A DNA stretch of 64,000 bases from Hymenolepis diminuta (taxonomy: Eukaryota > Platyhelminthes > Cestoda > Cyclophyllidea > Hymenolepididae), in assembly GCA_900708905.1 (NCBI GenBank), contig CAADRB010000023.1:479774-543773 (forward strand). Reading direction: 5' to 3'. Positions 1 through 20,312 of this stretch are shown in pieces. Under the pieces are notes generated by a model. The model was not told the DNA's origin and made no database searches. It worked only from the letters and a program-made list of their open reading frames with translations. Position numbers and translations under genes: made by a program. Numbering within the stretch: the first letter of the stretch is position 1; every line of letters begins with the position of its first letter.

Positions 1-6380
<6,380 letters not shown>

Positions 6381-9300
6381 ATTAAAACGTTCTTTGTAGT
6401 ACCGAAGTAGACCAAGTGAAAGGACTTGGAACGACGGAGAAGCCAGGAACTTTGCCTGTATGCTGCTATGGTAACGCAATGTAGCTGACCAATTAAACAG
6501 CAGCATCATTTTGGTGAGCTGACTGAGGGCCAACCAATGGGAAATGCCTCCGAGAGCGGATATAGGGGCCTACAGGATGGATAAATTATTGAGAGGCTTG
6601 TATGATTATTAGTTAGAATTTGAATTATTTGGTTACATAAAATTTATTTTATGGTTATACTAAACATAATAGTTTAAAAAGTGGCAGTGGATTTTGAGAC
6701 TACGTCAAAATGCAGAATAAATCAGTTTGCGGAAAGTCTATATCAATCAAGAAGGAATTCAATATTCAGATGCCGAATCTTACAAATAGTGCAATGTTTC
6801 ACGTTAGTGAGCATCAAGAGCAGTTGAAATGTGTATGCAAAATGGAGATTTCTGGTATCATCAACCAGGTAAAGTGAAATGAGAATCCACAATGTATATT
6901 AACTAGTAGACTGCTTTGTTCCCCACCAAGATAAAACAATCCTTATTGTAATTAAAATTGTGAAAATAAACAATCTGATGATTTTGAAGATCAGATGAAG
7001 TAGGGTTCTCCGAAATCCGTGATTCTCTCTGCCGCATCTATTTTCTTATCTTTTTAATTCTGACTGTCTTACTATTTCTGCTCCAATATTTTAATTGAGT
7101 TATAACATTTGTTATAAAAATTAAATTTTATTACTTAATATCATACATTTCTTCTTGTGATGAATTTCTTGAAAATGTCTTTTATTTCGATCATGATAAG
7201 TTGGAGTTGTAATAGATGCTTCTGACTCAAACATGTCGGCTAACTTAGGTGGCCTAAGTTCCTAAACATTTTTACACAGCACTAGATAGGGAAGAGACAA
7301 AGGATGTTAGTGAGACTGCAAACTTGGAGTTGACTCAGTTTGTAAACTTAATCTTAGACGATGGAAAATTATCACGCATAGTGGTGCGGTGGAATTCACA
7401 GGTAATGGTTCAATGTGGTGGATAATTTTACTTTTAGTTTGAAAAGCCTGCAAAGTTAATAAGTGTAAAGGGGAAACACAACACAAGTTAATGAAAGTCT
7501 CCTCACCATAAGCCAGGGTGAAGAGTGAGGCTCTCACTCTTTTACTAGAAATTACGAGTGGGTGAGTAAACGTCTATTAAAGTTACCTGAACTCCGTTTT
7601 CAGAAGCTTTGGGGTTATTGGGAGCTGGTGGCCTGTTACAATAAAAGTGAAGATACACACGATCATAGGAGCATATCGATAAGCGAAGTCCAGTGAACGG
7701 AAGCCTTGAAAATTCGAAAACGGATATGGGTGTGTTACTCATTATATTTTCTGCGGTCTCCCGATTTGATAAGAATTTTCCATTATTTCCTAATCCTAGG
7801 TAATAGAGTAGGTCATAGAAAATACCTCTCGTTTATGAGTTTAAACTATGCAAAACAGACCCAAAAACGGGCTCTTTGTGCCTTATTTGAATTGACGCAT
7901 TCAGACTTTTCTCCGATTTTTTTAGTTTTGGGAACAATGGGGCTGTCAATTTCGCGATATAAAGGGATTTTGCAATTTTACGGTTAACAATTGACATTGG
8001 AGGCATCCTAGCGTCGGTAGGAAGCTCTACTTTTGGGCCACAGCAATATGACTTAGGGGGAATTGGGGTTGTTCAAAAGTGCTATTTCGGGACAAAAATA
8101 AGAGAATTAACCAGATTACAAGTACTGAAAAGATTTCGGATCTCTTTCAAGTAGGTACTGTGATTAAAAATAATAGGTTTTAAATCCCCTTTCCGAGAGA
8201 ATGCATTACTCTCCTGTTCTTCTAAACGTATTAAGTAAGGCTTGAAAACTTCAGTTACATTCTAATCAAGGTACAATATCTAGTTTTTGGTTAAGAGAGA
8301 GGGGGGAGATAGCCGAGAAGATTAATAAGATTGTGTGATATATCTGATATTTTAATTTGGGAGGTATTAAAATATTATTCAAGGCAAATTGAGGTTCCCC
8401 TCTTGAAACAACCTCTTTGAATGGTTGTGTAATATCAGGAACTTCCCCATATAGGTACATCTACTTGTTAACCATCCGCTATCATTCCGAAATACAACTT
8501 GGCACCGACGTTTAATCTGAAAATAGTTTTCGCTTGATTTTTTAAATTTTACGTAAAAAAATAATTTTAATTTCCAAACAATATTTTAGGGAAAAAATAT
8601 TTTTAACCAAAGTACGTGATTATTGAATGCATGTGAATGCTCGTTGAAAACATTAATTTACTCTCAGAATTTCTGACAAGATCACAACAACATGAACGCG
8701 GAATCAAATCTCAAATTCTTAAAAGAATGTTACAACTCTTAATACAATTCCAGATCCGTAATCAAGCATAGAATTTTTTCATAAAAATTCACAGTAAAAT
8801 CCAACAAAAGTCTTTCAATGCCATAGCATTTCGCTACAGGATAATAGAAATTCTAATTGTTCCAGAATCATGTGCAGGGTAATTGAAATGCAGCTCCCTA
8901 TTTTAATAAATCAAATACTGTATTTGTTAATTGTTTTTATATTAAATAGAACACTAGAAAAATATGCAAAACATACTATTCCACTTGAAATTCAGTTTTT
9001 ACATGAACATTTGCCGGCGATTTCTTTAGATAAATCGGGAATCTATTAAAGAAACCTCTGTTATGGAGTTTTGCATAACTGCTCTTTACGACCTCTGCGT
9101 CGATCTAATCATGTACTATCTAATATTCCATCATTATTTTCGAACCCGAACAATTGATTTCCGAACTTTGGAGTGTGTCTACAAATCATCACGTTCTTGA
9201 GCATTTAGTTGCATACATTTTATATACAATTAGGAGTTTGTCTTCAAATTAAAATTTCATGAGTTGGACGTATCCGACCGGCATTAAAGTGTCTGAGTTT

Positions 9301-12300
9301 AAGAGAGCCTTCCACTAACCGAAATCAGCTCCATTCTACCTGTCTTCCGCTGATCAATCGGTAAAGTTGAGTTCGCGATATAATAATGACTCTTATCGCT
9401 ATGCATATATCGTCAAACTCTTAAACACACTCGGCCATCAATAGATCTTCCTCTTTCTAACTTCCTAATCACCTTTCGCACATTTAAATTCACCACTATT
9501 CCAATTATTTCAACCTTCTTAGCTTATTATATAGCTACAAATACCCTACTCCGTCGCCTCCTCTTGACCAGCAAGCAACTTCTTTATGCCTTCGCCTTTC
9601 TTCAACCAACTCCTGTATCCAGGTCCTCCAATAGGCTCCAGACCGATCCAGATCCTATCTTTGTCAGTGATTTGATTTCTGCATTTGTGACCATCTTTAC
9701 ATCACCCTTTGCCATTTATCATTAGATCTATATTCTTCTTTAACAAGCTTCGTATTCGTGTTCTTCAAAGCTCTGAATCTGGTAATTTGAGTCTTCATCC
9801 TGGTATATCCGGTAATTCTCTAGTCTGTAACCCGGCCGTAAGAATTACTTCTCAATCTTATTCGATGTATCATTTATCAGATACAATTGGTAATATAACC
9901 ACCTCATAAATGGCTTCTCTATAGGGAACAAACAAATAGGTCCACGTAATTCATCTACAACACGCAGGTGGAGTAGATGATCGAACATGTCCAGTTTGTG
10001 GTACCCATGTGGACTTATTCGGAGTAACTTGAATATTGGACACAGAATTGGCGATTGCAGGAGATGATTCACTCCTTGCGAAGCATATGGACTGGATGTC
10101 TCTCTATGTAGATAGAAATAATTGTAACTTAGTTGAAATATAAGTCTAATATTGAAAAACCGTGCATATATCAGAAGCTTCAGATTGCTCCTTAGTTGAA
10201 ACCCATTTGAATAATATTTATCTTGCAGTGTCTACTTCGGCACCGCTTGTCAACACAGTACCTTAGGTTGACGCGTAAATATAGTCATAAAGACGTCTCC
10301 TATATTAAATCAATCTCGACTGATCTTTCTTTGTTCTCCTTATTTAATATTTGAAAGATTTAGAGAAGGGAGGTTAATCAAAGAATCTTGAGTCTTATTG
10401 TACCCAAACTCTGAAATCATTTGGGTATCTGCATTTTCATGTTTTTCGTCTTCAGTGGTGTCCTATCTGTAGCTTGTTAAAAATTTACAATTTTGTTTGT
10501 GATAATCATTTTTCCAGTACCTTCTCATATCGCACTTATTCGCGAGGAGACGATGACACTAAGCGCCTACACAGGCTTTCGTTCTTTCTCGCATGCTTTT
10601 TAATTGTGGACTATATTATTTAAAACAACAGACTCTGATAAACTTTAATAAATCCCCATCTCCTTAACTTCGTTTCCTCATGGCGAAATATCTTCCACTC
10701 TTATGATTATTTAACATTAAGGCAGTCCTGTGTGTCTCTTCTCTCATCCTTACTAAATTTGATGCACCAGTTCCGTCGATTATGGAAGATTGTGCGATGT
10801 ATTTGAAAACGATTTTTAAATTTATTCACAACATAGACGTTTTCGCGTTTTCGATACAGTGACGAAGTAATAGATATTCCGTTTATCGGATTGCCTGGCT
10901 AAATTTTAATGGAATTAATATATGTCATGTCAGTGTGGAGGTGACTGGTACGATATTTTACTGTTACATTTTTTTATTGTATCATTTACGTACCGGATTA
11001 GCATGAGTTACTTTAAATTACAAATAAAAGCTATTTACACACTGCTTTTCTGTAAATGTTCACAATAGGTATACCTTTAGGAGTTTTAATAAGATATGAA
11101 AACGTTGCTCCTGCCATGGGCTACAACAACGTCCATCTAACATGCGGGAGCATACTTGTACACAGACAAAGCACTTACTTGGACGTAGTAGTCCCCACCC
11201 CCATGCTGATTAAAGTCAGTACCTCGATTTGCGGCAAGATGAGGCATTTAATAGAAGCGAAATTAGTGTAACATAATCTATTTTAATTCAGGTTTTCGAC
11301 ATTTTATTTCATCAGGATTATAGATATCAGTCTCCGCCACAATAGTTGTTAATGAGTTTAATTTCCTTTCTAAAACCTCTAAATCCATTTTTAAATTTTC
11401 TCTAGTGGAAAAGTTTAACGCATATGCTAATCGAATTTGGATTCTTCTGCTTCCCGCTGTAGCCTCTAACTTAATGTTCGATCCATAAGAATAAGAATTT
11501 CGAATTTCTAGCTCAAAATCTAACAGAATCTCCGACTGCCATAAATTTTCTTACTTTACTTTACGTCCTGGGAATTTTGCTCTCATACAACTCAGATGCA
11601 ATTTCACTTTGTCGTTTCCGTATATTTCCTTGAATTGCATAAACCTGCTATTCTTTTGTTTCGAATACCTTTTATTTGGGTTTTATCCGCTTTCGACTGT
11701 TTATTTCTAAAATTCGTAGTTAGAGCCCTTTTCCTGCGAATGCACCTTATTTTAAATAAATTAGAAGGTTGGGATCCTATTTGTGAGAATCTTAAATAAA
11801 TGCTGTTAGTTGCTTCTCTTTCTTTAGAGTCTTTCCATTCCGGAAGTAAAATGACAGTCCCTTTGCCAATTCATTTCAAATCTGACGAATAATTTATGAT
11901 CGGGCGTCCTTAAGGTGTATATAATTTTCTTATCGATCAATCAGTTGCTAGTTTTATTTGCTATCAATTCTATAAATTGTATTTTCCATGAAAAATTAGT
12001 AGATGGAAGTCAGATTATGCATTAAATTTATGACTATTAACTTTTGTTCAACTTAAATTGTTTCATTCCATTTCGCCATTTCTTAACCACATAAACATAT
12101 TCTCATGGAATCTATTGGTCTATTACATCGAAATATGAGTGGGTGAGGCGTCCATTAAAAAATGAAGTATTGATGAATTATTGATTTTTAGTCAAACTAA
12201 TCAAACTTCCAGTAAGTATTTATTTACGCTAGATGAAAATGGGATGTTTGTGGTTTACATTAATTGGGGCATGAAGGGGAAATAGTTCCAGTTGTCACGT

Positions 12301-15300
12301 CCAGTAAATTCAAGCTATCTTATTTACTTTTATTCTCGTTATTGTCGCCTTTATTCGAAATACATACCATTTCTTCTAAAAATTCCTTTCATTCGATCGT
12401 GCAGACCTTATTAGCCGCCAGCCTCTGACATTGCACCATTATCATAAAATTTGTTCGGAATAGTTACTCATTCTCGAATATAATCCCCTATTATCTAAAT
12501 TTTTCTGTCATGGTTAACTGTTTTTAACACCACGTTTTCATTTTCATTCATATCTGAAGCGACTAGTCACGTTTCAGCTGACCATCAAATCCCATTAAGT
12601 GAAGGTCGTTTGAATTTGACCTTATCAGGCACTACTCCAACTTTACAAAGCGGATTTAATTAGCCTTGAACTATGCAATTATAATATGTACTTGCTTCAA
12701 GGCCGACGTGACTCAGTATGATAACATATAAAAATTTATGTTTAACCTAGTGTAGGATGAATTACTAGGAAAGCAAGTCGATGTAAATTAATGTAATGTA
12801 TAATTTGATTCCGTAAATGCTCTACGAAATCCTGGTACTAACGCTTGTATTCTGTAAAAATGTCTGAGGATGTCGCTTTTATTAATGCTCATTTTTCCGT
12901 CTCTCCGGATCCAAGTAATATTGCTTATAATAAAATATTAATTAAGCGTACAACCTAAAGTAGAGGAATGTGATATAATTGCCAGCCCGTATTCAGTTCG
13001 TCAGTACAATAAATAAACAATCTTACCAATATCTTGTATGGATTATTTTATATAAACAATACTAAACATGGAACACGTTAACTACCCCTATTAAAGTATA
13101 AATTCACTTCAATCTAGAAAACAAATACAATATTACTAAACTCAAAAGAACTAGACGTCTAAATATCATATACACAACTTTAAATTCTAGTTGAGGAGGG
13201 AGGTGAGGGGAGATAAAGGGCGTCAGCACGTATATAAGTGTTGGCAACTTGGGGTCCTGTACAAAAAAATAAAATGACAAAAATTTTAATAATACATATC
13301 GCCTAAGAGAAATCTGCTAAACGTTTCACTTAAACGAAGATGAGAGTGGTTTGACCACCAATTTCTTTAAACGAGCCCACTTTCAGGTGTTGGCTTTCAT
13401 CTAGCATCAGACAACTTTGGGTTAGATAGTGTAATACATAGCCATGAAGCTATAAGATAACCCAAATTTCCGTTTATGGAAATCGGTACAATTGTTCCCA
13501 ATTGTTTTGAAAACTACTCTTCAAAAGAAATAAACTTCTCACGTATCCTAAAGATGTTAACGACAAAATGGTGCAAACTGTAACTCCAGCCTCAGAGATA
13601 TCCCTACTTTAAAGGAAAGAAATCTTCATATTTTACCTTCCTCCCCTTTTGAGTGACTATAATATTTAGGGCTAAAAATATGCCTAAATGGCATTTGTTG
13701 ATCACGTGGACTTAATAATAACAAAAATGACCAATATTAAAGGAATCGTCCTCTTTCTTATACTTAGACTTTGAAAAGTTAGGTAAGGCATTCTAGAATC
13801 TATCTGCTTCAGAAGCTCATATATACCAACTGATTCAATGATTTGAAGGTCATTAAAATGGTGTTCTTCTATTTGGACATGTCAACCACAACTTTTATGC
13901 AACTGAAACAAATTATTAATATGCATCTAGAGTATATTACATTCGGGCATTTGCGTTTTATTAACTGCATCCTACTTTCCTCCTTGCCTTTATGTCTTAT
14001 TTTATTTCCTAATATATAATTCATCATTATAATATGTGGTCTCACACATGTGTGATAACCTATCGTCAGTACTGTGCATAATGAAATATCTAATATAAAG
14101 GAAATATATCGAGAAATGTAAATTTGTACAAGAACAGCAAAGTGCAATAAATCAGTGTGTCGTTACACTATGATGAAAATGCAGGACAATGGGGAGACAT
14201 GAACATTATTTGATTGATGAATCTGCTGACTCCTTTCTATGGATAACCTTTGTATGACCTTGTGATGGCATACGAATTTGCGCTTTGGTTTCTTCTCCAA
14301 CTAACTAGATAATGAGAACAATCAGAAGGGATAATTTTTATCAAAACAGTAATTACAGAAATTTAAATTCAAGCAAAATACAATGATTCTTTCGTAAAAC
14401 TAAGTTCTTCTGTGATGCTGCAATGCTAGAAAATATAGTTTCTGCTATTACGGTTTATTGCCCCCTGGATGTCACTAGGCTACAGTTGGTTTCAGATCCG
14501 GGAGTGATAAGACAGGACTGCAGTTAACCAAGATACTTTATTAATTAAATAAATGGCTTATATGAGAATGCGAAGTGTCTTCATGTTGTTGACATTTGGA
14601 GAACAAATGACCGTCAAACCGTTAACAGTTTTTGTCCCGATAACTGTTAAATTGTCAGGAACTATGTAAACCACGTATTAATAAATATGAAGGGCGAATT
14701 GCAGATAAACTGTGGGAATCGGTTATCTAGAAATAAAACAACAACTCTGCAACTTAGAGTTTCGTTGTATCGGCTCACAATCAGTCTTTGAAACTGGAGG
14801 TCTGAGAAATAAATGTTTCGAGAGTGTTTCTAATTAACTAACAAAGCCTTCTTTTATAGTCATATAAAAATTACAACTTGGACAAAAAATTAATGCAGCT
14901 TTCGAACTAAAAAGGATTTAACTAAGGTGCTTGCATAGATTGATGGTTAAATTCAACGCACTTTGGTGTTCTGAATGTTTGGGTCTGTTTCTTCTACAGC
15001 GCTAGTGCCTTACCCTCCTTTAAAAAGGAAGTTTAAAAAATTTTCTGAAAAAGTTTAAGAGTAATTTTAATTTAATTCGTTTTTTTCCGTTTTGCGAATA
15101 TAATTGGCAGGATACAACAAACTTAACTCAAGGCTCCAAAGTATACGCTTAAGTTCGGGGTGAGCGATTTCCATATTTAGCTACAATATAGTCCATCATT
15201 ATTATTCATATGCAGGTACATGCTGCTTCTGACATCTCGACAGTTTTTTGATCTTCAAACATCTATAAAATAAGAAGATGGCAATTACTCATGTAATTAG

Positions 15301-18300
15301 CCATGCTGAATTGATAAAGTGTCTTGGAGTAATGAATATAACCGTTCTCTGCACTTTTTCTTGATCTGGTAAATTTTTGCCTACAAAAGTGGCGACGAAG
15401 GTTTAATCTACAACAGTAGCGTATTGGAAACTACGCTCAAGGACTCAGAACACATCTTGACTAGATCACATATCACGTATTATTACAAATTACAATAGCT
15501 TGGGCAGAGAAACGTCTTAATTGGTTAATAGAGACGATGGTGAGGACGTCAGGGCAGTGATTTAGACTACGTCCGGAATTCGGGTCACAGTAACTGCCAA
15601 ACAGAGGTTAAGGAATAAATTAATTTGAAATCCTGTGATTATTTTGGCATTTGGAAATGACTGAAGGTATTTTCATGGAGTCTCAGAGGAAATAAAGCAA
15701 CATTTATACACTCATTTGCACTTAAACAACTGTAAGAAACATTTTCTAATGCCTTCCTTAAAGTTCCCTTTTGATTACCATCAACAATTGCGAGAGAAAA
15801 GGAGCCTAGCAACACAGTGGTGGTATAAAACCATAAAATTATTAGGCAACATTTTGTTAAAGCTTTCGCCATGGAAACTCATCGTTGCTATACATTCAGT
15901 TCCTCTTTTGTTTCGACGCCTATGGCAGAGTCTCGTTTTATTGGTACTGCTTTGAGACGATTGATTAGGTGGTTCAATTGTTTTTCGTTTTATTTATTAT
16001 TAAGGGATAATCGACATTTCCAATTTCTACTATAAATGTAACTTTAGGTAATAACTTATTAATAACGGCTTTCTCTAGCTATCAGATTTGACAAACAAAT
16101 CAAGATGGCGTGACCGAAATCTACACTCCATTTACTGGTTATTTAGCTCTGCAGACTTGAACTGTTACTTTGAAATGTAAGGATCTTAATCCTGAGTGAT
16201 GTCATAGCGCTATTGTCAGTTCCTTTTCGGTAAAAACTAAACCGTATGGGAAAATCAGAAGTTGAATAACATAACGTTTTTTAATCTCTCTACTATACCT
16301 GCATCCGCCCCACTTCTCTATCTGTCTGTTCGAAATTTTCCGATCCATCAAATTTGCAACTTGGGGTTTGTATATAGGTTGAACACTCCTTATTCGTGTT
16401 ATTTTGTACGCCGTGTAGTGGACATGGATGCTAATTTCTATTATTAATAAATAATATGATTTCTGACCTGTTCTTCTTTACAAATTATCAAGGAATAAAA
16501 GGACAACAGTAAAGTTACTAATGTTTGTACTTAAACAGATAGGTATTTTAATGATAATATATCAAAAGTACTATACAATTTTGATATCCAGGATATGGGA
16601 AAAAACGATAAAACGGTGTTGGCAGGAGAAGAGGAATCATGGATATGTGAATTGTTCTAACCGAATTTTAAATTTTCAGATTCGTTGCTCTTCATTTAGT
16701 TATTTAAGAGATTGAGTCTATTATAGGAAGTTTTAATTTTCCAAGTACAAAACATCCTGACACCGCTCCTAAATCCCCGACTAAATTATACTATTCCAAA
16801 CATTCAACAAATTGACAATATCTGTAGTGTTTAGAGCCATATTACAAAAATTTTTCCCTTAGAGCGTTAATGAAAACAGGAATATTTTAAGGTAATAAAG
16901 TCTATGTATGCTAGAATTCCATGCAGCATTCTGCTCTGCGTTCCTCAATTTGCCAGGTGATGCTTTTTATTGGTTGATAATCAATGAACAAAGAACAAGA
17001 AATTATCCTTCGTACCCATCGTATCACATTTCGGCTTCTTTATCGGAATCCGTGTCTCATCTTAAGAAGACTATTAGTTATGTAGAAATATATCTTAAAG
17101 TGGCTTTACTTTCTACTTCATCCTCCTTAAACAACCACCCACCTCCGTTAATTATTACAACAGATTACTGAAAATCGTTTTAACAGATTACATTAAAAGG
17201 TCAAATTTGGCTTAATTTTTATCACCACCAAAATATGAAAACAAGTGCAGACCAGGCCTGTAGAAATGTTTAAAACGAATTAAAATGAAATAAAACCATT
17301 TATTTAATGTATGGTTTGTGACACCTATTTTGGCTATTGTCCTTGAAATATTGTATGGGTGGGGTAATTTCAAATTGGTCCTACCGGATTAGATGATTCA
17401 ATTCTCCTACCCTTCAATTATTCCCGTCACTCAAAGGTGAAGATTAACGGCAAATTCAATCAGAATAAAATTGTCAATCCGCTGATTATTTCTCCCACCT
17501 GAATTTGACTAATAGATAATTTGAACTTTAAATTCTTTATCAAGTTCAAGCAAAGAAGGATCTCATACAATTACTTTGTTGAAAAATTCTAAGAATCCAA
17601 TCGATGAAACTATCAAACCTGACCATCCTGAGGAGTCACAAGTTTTACTTGAAACCACATATCATTTTTCTAATCATTGTTAATGAAACACTCCTAAAGT
17701 CATAGTTACGACACTTCATCTATTCTGTGCTGAGCTTTACGTAATTAACAGCAAATAATTAAGCTAATCTTGTGTTAATGAATGAAATGCTTTGTTTTAA
17801 AATTTCCTTGAAGGAGAATTGTAAACAATAAAGAACTCAAAATGCTGAGACCAAATAAGGATGAATTATTTTGTTAATGCTTATGTTCTGTGTGATTATA
17901 AATTTATAAAGAAAAGTTGTGAACTTGTTTAGCTAATAAAAGTTATGACTGTTTTTCAAATTCGTGTTAAACGTTATCGCTAAATTATCGTTAAAAATTA
18001 AGATCGCGTCAGGATTTCATTTATATCTTCTTCATTTCGCCAGATAGATAGGCCAGGCATGTTTTCTAAAGATCATTTCGAAGATATTATTGGGACATGG
18101 TATTATCTAAATGGCTCTCGCTGCGATTATTGTCTCTTTTTCATTCAAACCTTATAGTCTTAAAAGATTTTGAGAATATTCTGTTCGATTGGAATTGAGC
18201 ATTAAAAGTGCTTGGTCAACAATTGCACTGGATATTGGTCTTTAAAAGTGAGAGTATGCATTTGATGATATTATGTTACATCAACTATTATTCGAGAGAG

Positions 18301-19029
18301 AAAAAAATGGTGATTTGAAATACTAAGAAAATTAGTATTTACAGCTATTAAGTGAGAAGGGGTTTGGGTAGAAAGATGAACATATGGCTCAATAAAGGCG
18401 AATCGTAAACGTGTGATTAATAATCTATGTGAAATTAATTCCGAGGAACAGAAAGAGAAGGATAGTGAAATGTAATGAAATAGTGATATATACTATGTGA
18501 TAACACAAGGCGACATAGTAAGTATCAAGAATGAAAGGGAAGATAAAAAAGTCGAATTTTATCTGGTAATTAATTAAGAATAGAATAAACTTTAGACTTC
18601 ACTAAAATTTAGGGAATCTGTTAAGCCACATTAAATGAACAATAAAATGGAGAACACATATAATATATCAAAAACTTCAGCAGTGTTAATTAGCGATTAT
18701 AAAACCTAGCATTTGCGAAAGATTATTTTAGCAACAAAAGGAACATAAATTTACTCCATAATTTGTACGGTTCGTAAATGAACAATTATTCTAATTTTGT
18801 GAAAAAAAATCTGATTTGTATTTTCCAACTGCACTTTCCATTTCAATGCAACTTGAGATTTCCATAACAAGTTAACTTAATTAAAAATGATGTTAATACA
18901 AAATTTAAATAAGAATGACTATTACTTTGAGTTTTGAGATGGCAATAAAGTACGTTATCGATAGATTTTCATATTTCAGAATGATGTTTTAATATCCCCG
19001 GTTTTTGACACAGTCGTTAAATCCTGAAA
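6381..19029. other. 12.6-kb stretch without a supportable gene
   Basis: Both strands were read between the tubulin start codon and the V-ATPase gene. Open frames here are short, lack recognisable domains, and have the composition expected of AT-rich non-coding DNA. The start should include the tubulin promoter and 5' UTR, and the end the V-ATPase promoter; I recognise no defined elements in either. A good 3' splice site at 18971-18979 may mark a 5'-UTR exon or trans-splice acceptor for the V-ATPase gene. Decayed mobile elements too old to recognise by eye are likely. Confidence 0.55.
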
Positions 19030-20312
19030 ATGACAGAGGTCCAATCCAATTCGACGCTGAATTTTAACTGTGACAATGGATACCTTGAGGGTCTTATTCG
19101 TGGTTTAAAAGGAGGAGTACTTAGGCAGACAGATTATCATATCTTAGTCCAATGTGAAACTCTTGAGGGTAAATATGTGGAAATTAATGATCTTCCTTAG
19201 ATTTAAAGCTTCATTTACAGGATACGGATTATGGAAATTTCTTGGCCAATGAGCCCGGTCCATTAACCGTCGGGATAATCGAGGAAAAGATGAGAGAAAA
19301 ACTCGTAAGCGAGTTTAGATATATGCGTAATCAAGCGTATAAACCCTTATCACTCTTCCTTGACTACATTACGTAAGGTTCACGTCGTACCTTCTAATCC
19401 TTGCCGTTATAGGTATAGTTACATGATTGATAATATAGTTCTTCTAATCACGGGAACACTCCATGAAAGGCCCATTTCCGAGCTTATTACCAAATGTCAC
19501 CCGTTGGGTACCTTCATGCAGATGGAAGCATTGCATATCGCCTCAACTCCATCTGAACTTTACAATGCTGTTCTTGTGGATACACCTCTAGCCCCCTATT
19601 TTGTTGATTGTATTACCAAGCACGATCTTGATGAACTGAATATTGAAATCATTCGTAACACTCTCTACCGCGCCTACATTGAGGACTTCTATCGTTTCTG
19701 CAAATCGCTGGGTGGAATTACTGCCGAAGTTATGTGTGAGCTTCTTGCTTTCGAGGCTGATAGACGATCATTTTTGATTACGATCAACTCCTTTGGAACT
19801 GAGTTGACTAAAGAAGATCGTGTTAAGTTGTATCCGCGTTGTGGAAAGTTGCATCCATATGGACTTTCGGCCCTCGCTAAAGCTGACGATTTTGAACAAG
19901 TTAGACGCGTAGCTGATTATTATTTGGTATGTATCCGTTATTTATTTTCAATAAGTAATATTTCCCGGTTTTTTGCGTAATTAATATCTGGTTGCTTTAG
20001 GAGTACAAGAATATCTTTGATGATACCAACGACGGTGAAAAGACGTTGGAGGATAAGTTCTTCGAATATGAGGTTTTCACATTCATAAATCAATCAAATT
20101 AACTCAATTATGGGGCTTTGTTATAACCCTTTTTGTACTCCTACTTTTAGGTTCAATTGAATCTTGACTCCTTCATGCAACAGTTCCACTTTGGAATGTT
20201 CTACTCCTACATTAAATTGAAGGAACAGGAAATGAGAAATATTGTCTGGATTGCTGAGTGTGTATCCCAAAGCCATCGGGCTAAAATTGACTCCTACATT
20301 CCTATTCTATAA
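19030..20312 (+). CDS. ATP6V0D1: V-type proton ATPase subunit d
   Basis: Subunit d of the membrane Vo sector, which couples the V1 rotor to the proteolipid ring and so supports acidification of endomembrane compartments. Five exons: 19030-19168, 19201-19372, 19413-19926, 20001-20072 and 20151-20312. They give 352 codons plus TAA, matching the about 351 residues of animal orthologues. Recognisable blocks in order are [29 protein letters not shown] (across intron 1), TYSYMIDN (across intron 2), [28 protein letters not shown] and a C-terminal [20 protein letters not shown] end. Introns are 32, 40, 74 and 78 bp with GT-AG ends. The start ATG at 19030 gives an N-terminus of typical length; no alternative in-frame upstream start is needed. 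No defects were seen. Orthology to D1 rather than a second animal paralogue is assumed, as flatworm paralogues were not compared. Confidence 0.95.

Noticed and set aside
9845..10072. Frames around CPVCGTHVD-like residues on the plus strand and a 75-codon minus frame
   Set aside because: Single Cys-x2-Cys with no further zinc-finger spacing, stops nearby, no splice support.
15639..15955. Minus-strand frame with a hydrophobic, signal-peptide-like N-terminus
   Set aside because: Only 77 codons, a plus-strand frame of equal length overlaps it, and nothing is recognisable downstream.
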